Source: Planctomycetota bacterium (GTDB lineage: Bacteria > Planctomycetota > Planctomycetia > Pirellulales > Thermoguttaceae). From it: 9,030 nucleotides of DNA. How positions within the stretch are numbered: position 1 is the first letter of the stretch; the number at the start of each line of letters is the position of its first letter. Below, piece by piece: positions 1-6,132 of this stretch. The stretch lies in NCBI GenBank assembly GCA_013202535.1, contig JABMRP010000195.1, forward strand, positions 1-9,030, read 5' to 3'. The notes beneath the pieces are model-generated. The model saw nothing but the letters and a program-made list of their open reading frames with translations. It did not search any database and had not been told where the DNA came from. Made by a program: the position numbers and the translations under genes.

Positions 1-569
1 AAGAACACGCCTTGGATCGTATTGACCCAGGCGGCGCCCTTCATGCCGCCCATAATCAGATACAAGGCAATGAACGCGGGCACGAAAAACAGGCCCACTT
101 GATAGGAAATCGTGTTGTCGCTCATGGCCTCGATCATCACGCCGATGCCCTGGAGTTGGGCCACCAGATAGGGCACCGAAGCCACCAGCACGACCAGCGG
201 AATCGTCACCCGCATGCCGTTTCCGTAGCGCTCGCCAAAGGGGGCGCCCATGGACATCCATTTCCGTGCCCTGCCCAGCAGAAACGTCTTTCGATGGATG
301 AAGTACCAAAGAAAACCCAGGGGAACGAGATTCACGGTGAGCACGAACAGAGAGCCAAATCCGGTGCGGTATCCGAGCCCCGACATGCCGAACATGGCAA
401 AGGCGCTCAGGAAGGAAGCCAGCAAGCTGAAAATCAGCACAAAGTAGCCGAGGCTCGAGCCGGCCACGAAGTAATCGTCCGCGGTCCGCGTGTACCCACG
501 GCGGAAGGCCACGTAACTGACAACGACGGAAATCAGACAGATGCCCGTGATGATTGCGATGGCATACAC
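1..569 (-). CDS. Sodium:solute symporter (SSS family), N-terminal part; C-terminus beyond window
   Basis: This is the first 189 residues of a secondary transporter that would couple Na+ to uptake of an unknown solute across the inner membrane. Hydrophobic stretches lie near residues 3-20, 42-62, 72-92, 122-142 and 158-175. Two SSS family hallmarks are visible: a DDYFVAGSSLGYF segment (31-43) after the first helix, and a GGMKGAAWVNTIQGV segment (174-188). The start is a GTG at 567-569 that overlaps the stop of the upstream small-protein gene by one base (TAGTG), with a GAGGA purine run just before it. No in-frame ATG is nearby, and the conserved first helix begins right after this GTG. The one-base overlap implies translational coupling and a shared transcript with the two upstream membrane genes. 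The substrate cannot be told. PutP/PanF-like and sialic-acid- or sugar-type SSS members all look like this at the N-terminus. Confidence 0.88.
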   Translation of the reverse strand, partial: MYAIAIITGICLISVVVSYVAFRRGYTRTADDYFVAGSSLGYFVLIFSLLASFLSAFAMFGMSGLGYRTGFGSLFVLTVNLVPLGFLWYFIHRKTFLLGRARKWMSMGAPFGERYGNGMRVTIPLVVLVASVPYLVAQLQGIGVMIEAMSDNTISYQVGLFFVPAFIALYLIMGGMKGAAWVNTIQGVF

Positions 570-865
570 TACTCGTCCTCCTTGACCGGGAGGGGCTTGG
601 CGGTGTCCACCGATTGCAGTTGAGCGATCATGTCCGGGAGTTCATCGTCGTTCATGGCCAGTTGGGAATGGAACAGGTAGATCCATTCCACAACGAAGAG
701 CACCGCACTCAAGCCCAACGCCAGCACGGCCCAGGAAGGAATGCCGAGCACCCGCGGCACCTGGCCGTACGAGCCATAGCCCAAGGGGCACCAACAGAAT
801 AACGTCAGCACGAGAAACGCGAGCACAAATGCGAGATTCCGCCGCGTGCGGCTTTTCGCTTGCAT
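569..865 (-). CDS. Small two-helix membrane protein, DUF997/YhdT-like symporter companion
   Basis: This is a 98-residue protein with a basic N-terminus, two hydrophobic helices (about 12-30 and 42-63) and an acidic tail ending in KEDE. The motif order resembles the DUF997/YhdT family: an aromatic and glycine-rich loop after helix 1, GIPSWA before helix 2, EWIYLF at the end of helix 2, then LAMNDDEL. Members of that family, and the analogous DUF3311 and DUF4212 families, are usually encoded directly before an SSS transporter, as here. The gene ends in TAG, which overlaps the GTG start of the symporter by one base, so the two are probably translated together and may form a complex. An AAGGA ribosome-binding site lies 8 bases before the ATG. 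The role (stabilising or gating the transporter) is inferred. The exact family, DUF997 against DUF3311, is uncertain. Confidence 0.78.
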   Translation of the reverse strand: MQAKSRTRRNLAFVLAFLVLTLFCWCPLGYGSYGQVPRVLGIPSWAVLALGLSAVLFVVEWIYLFHSQLAMNDDELPDMIAQLQSVDTAKPLPVKEDE

Positions 866-933
866 CGGGGCATTCCTTTCCTCTGGAAGTAGGCGGGTGG
901 CCCTGCTCGGCTGACGTGTCCATCACGACGTGC

Positions 934-955
934 CACTGCTTGCTTGCAGGCAGTG
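934..955 (-). other. Short hairpin-forming sequence between the DUF1097-like and DUF997-like genes
   Basis: Six-base arms CACTGC (934-939) and GCAGTG (950-955) form an imperfect hairpin, with three further inner pairs after one mismatch. It sits in the middle of the 138-base gap between two co-directional genes. There is no T-tract, so it is not a standard intrinsic terminator. It could be a processing or attenuation site, or chance. Confidence 0.2.
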
Positions 956-1003
956 TTGCCGCGAGAAAGAACGGTCCCCGGCGAAACAGATCACGATCGT
1001 TGA

Positions 1004-1585
1004 CTAAGCCGCGGCATTTTCTTCGGTCTTTTCGCCGAACTTGCCTTCGTACCAGACACGGCAAACCACCGTGACGGCCCCATAGAGCAGGCCCACGGCA
1101 CAGGCAACCATTTCGGCCACGGCGACCGTGCCGTACCATACGTACTTACCCAGGTCGGCACCTTCCGGTTGCTTCAAGTAAGTCATCAGGCCGAAGAAGA
1201 CACCGGCGCCGAGGAAGTAGGCCGGGACGAAGTCGAACCCGGGCACCTTTTCCATGCTGATCACCACGACGACAACCAGGAAGACGGCCAGGTAAAGGCA
1301 GCAGCTTTCCGGGGCGATGTTCATTGCGAAAACGAGATCCTTAATCTCAAAGATGGCAACGGATGCGACAATACCGCCGCCATAGCCGATCAGGGTTTTG
1401 GCGCCCATTTTCGGGTTGCATCCGGCCAGGAAGTACATGGCCCAGGCCTGGAACGAGACCCAGGTGAGCAGCCCCAAACCACCGGCGGCGGTCCCGTTCA
1501 GAGGAACGTGAGGTTCAAGGATCATCAGGGTAACTGCTTGGATCGCGATGAAAATCGGAATGACAATATATTTCCCAAAAGACAT
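1004..1585 (-). CDS. DUF1097-like multi-pass membrane protein
   Basis: This is a 193-residue protein with about six hydrophobic segments (near 5-22, 35-54, 66-79, 96-110, 119-136 and 147-175), so it is an integral inner-membrane protein. The overall plan and the VPGFDFVPAYFLGAGVFFG stretch (114-132) fit the DUF1097 family, which includes E. coli YcdZ and whose function is unknown. The ATG at 1585 is chosen over the GTG six bases upstream because AGGAG lies 9 bases from the ATG but only 3 from the GTG. It is the first gene of a minus-strand cluster with the small DUF997-like protein and the symporter, 138 bases ahead of the former. A link to the same transport process is inferred from position only. 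Two adjacent cysteines (95-96) lie at the start of the fourth helix. Confidence 0.75.
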   Translation of the reverse strand: MSFGKYIVIPIFIAIQAVTLMILEPHVPLNGTAAGGLGLLTWVSFQAWAMYFLAGCNPKMGAKTLIGYGGGIVASVAIFEIKDLVFAMNIAPESCCLYLAVFLVVVVVISMEKVPGFDFVPAYFLGAGVFFGLMTYLKQPEGADLGKYVWYGTVAVAEMVACAVGLLYGAVTVVCRVWYEGKFGEKTEENAAA

Positions 1586-1655
1586 TTCCACGGTCTCCTT
1601 CTCTTTTCTACAGGTGTGCTGAGGTTCTTAACGGGACGTTCCAGACGGGAATTTC

Positions 1656-1672
1656 TTGACCGTCGAGGTCAA
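1656..1672. promoter_or_regulatory. Inverted repeat TTGACC-N5-GGTCAA, candidate operator
   Basis: A perfect six-base inverted repeat with a five-base spacer lies between the divergent genes, about 70 bases upstream of the DUF1097-like start. It directly abuts the downstream side of a TATGAT -10-like box on the minus strand, so it would cover the expected transcription start. That is a good position for a repressor of the transport cluster. The repressor is not in the window. Confidence 0.35.
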
Positions 1673-1678
1673 ATCATA
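1673..1678 (-). promoter_or_regulatory. Candidate -10 box (TATGAT) for the transport cluster
   Basis: TATGAT matches the sigma-70 -10 consensus at five of six positions. I see no good -35 at 16-18 bases, so this would need an activator, or belongs to a different sigma class. The predicted 5' leader is about 80 bases. Its value comes mainly from the adjoining inverted repeat. Confidence 0.3.
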
Positions 1679-1800
1679 GCGGCTGCCGGCGCATCGAGCC
1701 ACCGAACCTACCCGACCGGCCCCCTGAAGTCAAGCTTTCGGGCTCCTCTCGGGTATTCGGTTCTGGGGCGGGCCGTGTTTCGCGACTGCCCCGGCGAAGC

Positions 1801-1806
1801 TATACT
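1801..1806 (+). promoter_or_regulatory. Candidate -10 box (TATACT) for the ThuA-like gene
   Basis: TATACT lies 85 bases before the ThuA-like ATG. The same hexamer sits 80 bases before the DUF4838-like ATG (7920-7925) and in the orphan element at 4580-4585. All three share a nearby GGTAT downstream of the box. The -35 region here (around 1778-1783) is poor. Confidence 0.35.
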
Positions 1807-1891
1807 CTACAGGTATGGTGCCCGCCATGACGGCCCGATCTCATGGATCCGTCCCCCTTTGTTTCCCATAGCCCCGAGAAGAGAGCCCGCC

Positions 1892-2704
1892 ATGAAATAC
1901 CCCCGGAACCGTGTCCTGCTGTCGGTCGTTTCCCTGCTGTCGCTGGTCGGATTTGTCACGGACGCGGCGGCCGAGGAGCCCGGCGCGGCGGTCCGCGTCC
2001 TGATTCTGACCGGACGGAACAATCACAACTGGAAGGCAACCACGCCGATGCTTCAGAAGGTGCTCGAAGCGTCCGGCAAGTTCCGCGTCGACACCACCGT
2101 TCCGCCGCAAGGGCTGACCCGCGAGAACCTGAACAACTACGACGTGATCCTCAGCGACTGGAACAGTTGGGGCGGTGGCTCCCAAGAGGCGGAAGCCGCG
2201 TGGACGGACGAGACGCGCCAAGCCTACCTGGACTTCGTGCGTGGCGGCAAGGGACACGTCACGGTTCACGCCGGCGGCAGCTCGTTCTACAAGGACTGGC
2301 CGGAGTACCGCAAAGTGGCGCTGGTCTATTGGAATCTGGGCGCCACGGGCCACGGTCGTCAGCACGAATTCGAAATCCGCATCGACAAGGCCGACCATCC
2401 GCTGATGGCCGCTCTGGAGGGATTCACGATGCGGGATGAGTTGTGGAACAAGCCGGGGGTGGTCGAGGGAGCGACCGTCTTGGCATCGGCCTACTCCGAC
2501 AAACAGCACGAACCGAGCGGCACCAACCAGTGGGAACCGTCCGTGGTCGCGGCGACGTATGGACAGGGGCGTTGCTTCGCCACCCTGCTGGGACACGACG
2601 CCAAGATCATGGAGAACAAGGGCTTTCAGCAACTCCTGATCCGCGGCGTCCAGTGGGCCGCCACGGGGACCGTGGCTTCCGCCGTGACGCCGGACGCCGA
2701 GTAA
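1892..2704 (+). CDS. Secreted ThuA-like domain protein
   Basis: This is a 270-residue protein with an N-terminal signal peptide (basic MKYPRNR, hydrophobic 8-22, probable cleavage near AAA-EE at 27-28), so it should be exported. The rest is a single ThuA-like domain, a class I glutamine-amidotransferase-like fold named after the trehalose-utilisation protein ThuA. Visible family signatures are the first strand VRVLILTGRNNHNW (34-47), the segment HAGGSSF (126-132), HPLMAALEGF (169-178) followed by DELW (182-185), and LGHD (233-236). No nucleophilic cysteine is seen at the usual amidotransferase position, as is normal for ThuA proteins, so the enzymatic activity is uncertain. Planctomycetes encode many such exported proteins, usually near sugar or glycan catabolism genes. 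The chosen ATG gives the signal peptide. The frame stays open far upstream, but that extension is non-coding in character. It probably forms its own transcription unit. Confidence 0.9.
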   Translation: MKYPRNRVLLSVVSLLSLVGFVTDAAAEEPGAAVRVLILTGRNNHNWKATTPMLQKVLEASGKFRVDTTVPPQGLTRENLNNYDVILSDWNSWGGGSQEAEAAWTDETRQAYLDFVRGGKGHVTVHAGGSSFYKDWPEYRKVALVYWNLGATGHGRQHEFEIRIDKADHPLMAALEGFTMRDELWNKPGVVEGATVLASAYSDKQHEPSGTNQWEPSVVAATYGQGRCFATLLGHDAKIMENKGFQQLLIRGVQWAATGTVASAVTPDAE

Positions 2705-2889
2705 GACGGGACGAAGGATGGGGGCACGTCTACCAGGCGGTGAAACACTTGACAAGGCCGCTCTGGCCGTTCAAACTACGGTTGCGGCGTTCCGGAAACA
2801 TGTTGCGTTGCCGGGATTTGCACCCCTAGCAGGGGAAATCCGGCCGATCGAAGGCCATCGCGAGTTGGCCAGAAACCCGAGGGCGAGCC
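2705..2889. other. Intergenic region between the ThuA-like and TPR-like genes
   Basis: This 185-base gap contains the TTGACA promoter candidate listed separately, with a short GGCC-N5-GGCC inverted repeat inside its spacer. A small cccctagcagggg palindrome at 2822-2834 could be a weak hairpin. No T-rich terminator follows the ThuA-like gene. Confidence 0.5.
2749..2777 (+). promoter_or_regulatory. Sigma-70-like promoter candidate for the TPR-like/jelly-roll gene
   Basis: A perfect TTGACA -35 (2749-2754) is followed, after 17 bases, by CAAACT (2772-2777), which matches the -10 consensus at three of six positions. It lies 112 bases before the ATG at 2890. The strong -35 and ideal spacing make it plausible despite the weak -10. 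Confidence 0.4.
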
Positions 2890-4350
2890 ATGAGGGACCA
2901 TTGCATCCGTTCCCGCCGCATCCAACGTACTGCCCAACGAGCCGTTCTGGTCCTCGGGACCTTGGTGGCCGCTACGACCGGGGCGTTGGCCCAGGAGAGG
3001 GCCCCGGTGCCGGACGGCGCTGCCCAAGCGACGGCCCGGGAACTCGTACGCGAGATCTTCGGATCGCAGTACGACGCGGCCAGGAATTCCGCCGAAAAGG
3101 CCGCCGTGGCCCAGAAGATGCTTGACCTGGCAGGGAAGACCAAGGACGACCCGGCCAGTCGCTTCGTGCTCTTGTGGGTGGCCAGGGACATCGCCATTGA
3201 AGCAGGCGAAGCCAAAGACGCGCTGAAGGCCGTCGACGAGATCACCCGGGCGTATCAGGTCGACAACCCCGGGATGAAGCTCGACACGCTGCTCGCCGCC
3301 GCCGCCAACGCAAGATCTTCGGAACAGCGCAAGGCAGTGGTCGCAGTGGCGATTCCTCTGATCCACGTTGCGCTCGATCAAGACGACTACGAGACAACGA
3401 AGCGTTTGGCTCCGACGGCGCTCGATCTGGCCCGCAGCTCCCGAGACAGAGCGCTATTGAAGAAGATGCTGGCGATCAGCAAGGATGTCGCGGAATCCGA
3501 GAAGGCTTTTGCTGAAGTTGAGGAGGCCCGGGCCGTTTTGAAGGGCAATCCGACCGACCCGGAAGCGAATCTCGCCGTCGGCCGCTACCTGTGCCTTGCC
3601 AAGAGCGATTGGGAGAAGGGCATCGCCATGCTGGCTTTGGGTAGCGATGCTCGATTGAAAGCGCTAGCCGAAAAGGAGATTGCCGGTGCTACTTCGGCCG
3701 AGGAAGAAGTGACGTTGGGTGATGGGTGGTGGGAGCTTGCCCAGGCGGAAGAAGGCAACGCGCGGAAATCCATGATGCTCCGGGCCGGTTCTTGGTATCA
3801 AGCGGCGCGGGCGGAAATCTCCGGTTTGGTCCAAGTGAAAATCGACCGACGACTGGAGGAGATTCGGACCCATGGGACGATCGAGCTGACCAACAACATT
3901 CGCCAACCGGTCTTCAAGTTCGACAACGAAGCCGCCACCGCGAAGTATTGGGCGTGGAACGACAAATGGACCATGGCCGGCGACGGCGGTAGAGCCCCCC
4001 GCGGCCCGGCATCGTTCCTCCGCACGCGGAACGCTTACCAGGGCGATCTGTCGATCGACATGGATTTCAGCTACGGACAGGCCACGTACACCAACACCGG
4101 TGGTTGCTGGGTCACCGTTTGGGGCAAGAGCCTTAACATCAGCAACGCCTGGCACGGTCTGACGGCCAAGATCCACATCCACCGCGAGGGCGACGAGATC
4201 GTATTCGTCCTCAACGGGAAGGAGAGGCGGGTTCCCGTCGAGCCGAGCGTGTGGTCGGAGCCGACAATCATCGACATCCGCTGGCGCAGCCGCACTTCAC
4301 ACTATCGTCACATCGAGATCAAGGCTCAGACCGTGGTCGCCGTGGAGTGA
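2890..4350 (+). CDS. Secreted planctomycete protein: helical TPR-like repeats plus C-terminal jelly-roll domain
   Basis: This 486-residue protein has a signal peptide (arginine-rich start, hydrophobic 18-30, likely cut after ALA at about 34). Residues 45-325 are helical and alanine/glutamate-rich. The section DWEKGIAML to WYQAARAEISG (240-312) resembles a module that recurs in planctomycete secreted proteins, often before formylglycine-enzyme-like or LamG-like domains. Residues 330-480 change character to beta-strand-rich, with alternating aromatic and polar residues (GCWVTVWG 405-412, KIHIHREGDEIVFVLNG 427-443, IIDIRWRSR 460-468). This suggests a concanavalin/LamG or DUF1080-like jelly-roll that may bind carbohydrate. 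No catalytic residues can be assigned. The ATG has a GAGGG sequence 6-7 bases upstream. A role in protein or glycan recognition outside the cytoplasm is inference. The gene appears to be transcribed alone. Confidence 0.85.
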   Translation: MRDHCIRSRRIQRTAQRAVLVLGTLVAATTGALAQERAPVPDGAAQATARELVREIFGSQYDAARNSAEKAAVAQKMLDLAGKTKDDPASRFVLLWVARDIAIEAGEAKDALKAVDEITRAYQVDNPGMKLDTLLAAAANARSSEQRKAVVAVAIPLIHVALDQDDYETTKRLAPTALDLARSSRDRALLKKMLAISKDVAESEKAFAEVEEARAVLKGNPTDPEANLAVGRYLCLAKSDWEKGIAMLALGSDARLKALAEKEIAGATSAEEEVTLGDGWWELAQAEEGNARKSMMLRAGSWYQAARAEISGLVQVKIDRRLEEIRTHGTIELTNNIRQPVFKFDNEAATAKYWAWNDKWTMAGDGGRAPRGPASFLRTRNAYQGDLSIDMDFSYGQATYTNTGGCWVTVWGKSLNISNAWHGLTAKIHIHREGDEIVFVLNGKERRVPVEPSVWSEPTIIDIRWRSRTSHYRHIEIKAQTVVAVE

Positions 4351-4647
4351 CGGTTGCTTGATGGCTGCGGATTCAAGGGGGAGCTTCATGGTGCCACCGA
4401 ACGGCAAATCGAATGTGTGGCGTGGGCATCGGTGAGGCCTCCCCGCTTTCAGATGCTCAAGAGGGTCAGCATGGCAGTCCCTCCCCAGCAGATCGGACGT
4501 CGCTCAAGAACTGCCCCCGGACACCGATTTTCGCCGACCGGGGCTCGGTTGGCAAGCTGGCGTGAAGCCGGCCTTTCGGTATACTCCGGGTATTCATAGC
4601 GAGGCGGCCCTTGAGCGTGCCAACAACCGTCTCGTAGGGGGCGTTGT
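4351..4647. other. Intergenic region with no gene seen; contains an orphan promoter-like repeat
   Basis: This 297-base stretch lies between convergent genes, so no promoter would be expected. I find no coding sequence with a sensible composition or start. It does hold the plus-strand promoter-like element at 4521-4604. Positions 4351-4520 show nothing recognisable and could be the remains of a lost gene. Right after the TIR gene stop, AACAAC (4622-4627) and GTTGTT (4643-4648) could form a weak stem without a T-tract. Confidence 0.5.
4521..4604 (+). repeat. Promoter-like intergenic repeat, copy 1 (orphan)
   Basis: This aligns without gaps to 7861-7944, with 62 of 84 positions identical by my hand count. 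The best-kept blocks are CGCCGA (4532-4537), TGGCAAGCTGG (4550-4560), GTATACT (4579-4585) and GGGTATTC (4588-4595). The 18 bases between TGGCAAGCTGG and GTATACT are poorly conserved but exactly the same length, which is what a promoter with spaced contacts looks like. A GCCGA-N7-TCGGT stem is possible in the first part. No plus-strand gene follows this copy: the sequence where a start codon would be expected runs into the end of the TIR gene. Confidence 0.55.
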
Positions 4648-6132
4648 TCATCTCCCTCCCTGGCATTCCCAAACGTGGCGGGCATTCACGCCCTTGGGTG
4701 AATCGCCCGGCGGTATGCCGAGGATTCCGCAGACCAACCGAGGGAACGCATCGCTGTCCGGCTCCTTCCAGTCGCGCATGTTTACCCAAGTCTTGGTCTT
4801 CAGGAACACAGGCAAGTCGGGTTCCTTCGGTGCGTCGGGCAAGATCACCGGCAGAACGCTGCATCCTCTCGACACGAACTCCACCAGGAACGCTTCCATC
4901 TCCTCCTGTTCCCAAGGCCCGATGCCCGCGGGGCCGTAGAACACCGCGGCGCAGTCGATGTTCGGTATGGCCTTCTGAAGCGCAGCCACCCACGACTTCC
5001 CTGGCTCGAGGTCCCACTTGTCCAGCCACGGCCGGATGCCAACCCTCTTGAGTTGGCGCGCGATCTCCTCCACGGCGGCCTTGTCCTTGGAGTTGTGGCT
5101 GAGGAACACGTCATACTTGCCTTCGGCCACCTTCGCCTTGATGACCCACTCCGCGGTGATCCGCTGGCGACCGGCCTTGGCGTTGGCGTCCATCCGATCG
5201 GCGATGGCCGTGCTGGCGAGCGTCGGGACGGCCAGCAGGTTCACCAACGGAGTCTTCGCTTCGCAGACGGGGCAGAGCAGCTTCTTCTTCCGCGATTCCA
5301 GGCGCAGTTTCACTACGCGATCCTCGAAAGAATAGCTGCATTCGGGGCAGTGATACGCGTGCCGTGTCTTGACGCTGTCAGGCTTGCCGCGGGACTTCAA
5401 GTGCTTGGACATGAACTCAAGGAAACCCTGCCGCACGGCGGGCGGCGTGCCTTCCTTGAACGACACTTCCAGTTCGCCCGTGCCGTTGCCGTGATCGGTC
5501 AAGCGGACCAGGCATCGACCGCCGGCCTTGGCGCGATAGGCGGCCGCGTCCTGGAAGAACTCGCGCTTGCTGAAGCCCTCGAAGTGCGCAAGCTGAGCGA
5601 TCAGCGTGGCGTAGATACTCTTCACCGGCCCGGCGAAGTCGTAGGCCACGCCTAACACTCCCTTGCCGGGGAACTTCAATTCACGCGTGCATTGCGCCGG
5701 GAAAACCACGTAGTCCTCCCCCTTGATCGTCTCCCGCAGGGCCAAATCGCGGCTCAATAGGCTCTCCACGACAAACCACAACAAGTGTCGCTCGGACTGT
5801 TTGTCGCCCAGCCGCTCGGAGTCGGGCAGGTTGAAGTCGCCGTTGCGCACGCGTGATTCCGCCAGGTGGCCGGGGCCGTCCGGCTCGTCTTTGGCGGCCA
5901 CGAGCAACGCGCTGGCGTAGGCATCGACGCGCGTGGGGTCAAGCAGAACCAAGGTCTCCGGCTTAGGTTCCTGGCCCACGCTGTGAAAGGCCAGCACGTC
6001 CACCGCGTCCGTGTCCTGCAGCCGCTGGAGGTAAGCGATGAACTTCTCCAGCGGCACCGGTTGCCCGTAGTCGGTCTCGAAACGATGGTGGAGGTCCGCA
6101 ATGGTCAACAGCGGCTGGGATGCTTCGCTCAT
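4648..6132 (-). CDS. COR-like / zinc-ribbon / TIR domain protein, probable effector subunit
   Basis: This is a 494-residue cytoplasmic protein with no signal or membrane segment. Residues 1-250 resemble the COR-type relay that follows the GTPase in Roco proteins: LVLLDPTRVDAYASAL (61-76), a winged-helix-like section ending in YVVFPAQ (141-147), then GPVKSIYATLIAQLAHFEGFS (168-188). Residues 260-295 form a probable zinc ribbon (CPEC 262-265, CPVC 287-290). Residues 339-455 are a TIR domain: YDVFLSHNSKD (340-350), WLDKWDLEPGKSW (369-381), then YGPAGIGPWEQEEMEAF (399-415). There E411, or E410, is the likely catalytic glutamate of the NAD+-cleaving type. The frame is open further upstream, but the ATG at 6132 is chosen: it has GGAGG four bases ahead, and it overlaps the stop of the GTPase gene as ATGA. 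NAD+ hydrolysis upon a signal from the GTPase partner is inferred, not shown. Confidence 0.88.
   Translation of the reverse strand: MSEASQPLLTIADLHHRFETDYGQPVPLEKFIAYLQRLQDTDAVDVLAFHSVGQEPKPETLVLLDPTRVDAYASALLVAAKDEPDGPGHLAESRVRNGDFNLPDSERLGDKQSERHLLWFVVESLLSRDLALRETIKGEDYVVFPAQCTRELKFPGKGVLGVAYDFAGPVKSIYATLIAQLAHFEGFSKREFFQDAAAYRAKAGGRCLVRLTDHGNGTGELEVSFKEGTPPAVRQGFLEFMSKHLKSRGKPDSVKTRHAYHCPECSYSFEDRVVKLRLESRKKKLLCPVCEAKTPLVNLLAVPTLASTAIADRMDANAKAGRQRITAEWVIKAKVAEGKYDVFLSHNSKDKAAVEEIARQLKRVGIRPWLDKWDLEPGKSWVAALQKAIPNIDCAAVFYGPAGIGPWEQEEMEAFLVEFVSRGCSVLPVILPDAPKEPDLPVFLKTKTWVNMRDWKEPDSDAFPRLVCGILGIPPGDSPKGVNARHVWECQGGR

Larger units (their letters stand above)
1586..1891. other. Divergent intergenic region (306 bases)
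   Basis: No gene is seen here. The left half holds a minus-strand promoter and operator candidate for the transport cluster. The right half holds a plus-strand TATACT box (1801-1806) for the ThuA-like gene. A gggtattc string at 1751-1758 matches the end of the promoter-like repeats at 4521-4604 and 7861-7944, but the rest of that element is not recognisable here. Confidence 0.6.

Noticed and set aside
642..1139. 165-codon minus-strand open frame over the gap and ends of the transport genes
   Set aside because: It crosses two real genes in another frame and has a low-complexity arginine/glycine composition and no ribosome-binding site.
1169..1891. In-frame upstream extension of the ThuA-like gene
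   Set aside because: The extension is antisense to the DUF1097-like gene and has no domain character. The ATG at 1892 gives a clean signal peptide.
1841..2755. 304-codon minus-strand open frame antisense to the ThuA-like gene
   Set aside because: It is an arginine/valine-rich translation typical of antisense frames in high-GC DNA. The opposite strand encodes a recognisable ThuA domain.
4622..4648. AACAAC/GTTGTT stem at the end of the TIR gene as an intrinsic terminator
   Set aside because: The stem is only six mostly A-T pairs with a 15-base loop and no T-tract, so it is too weak to call.
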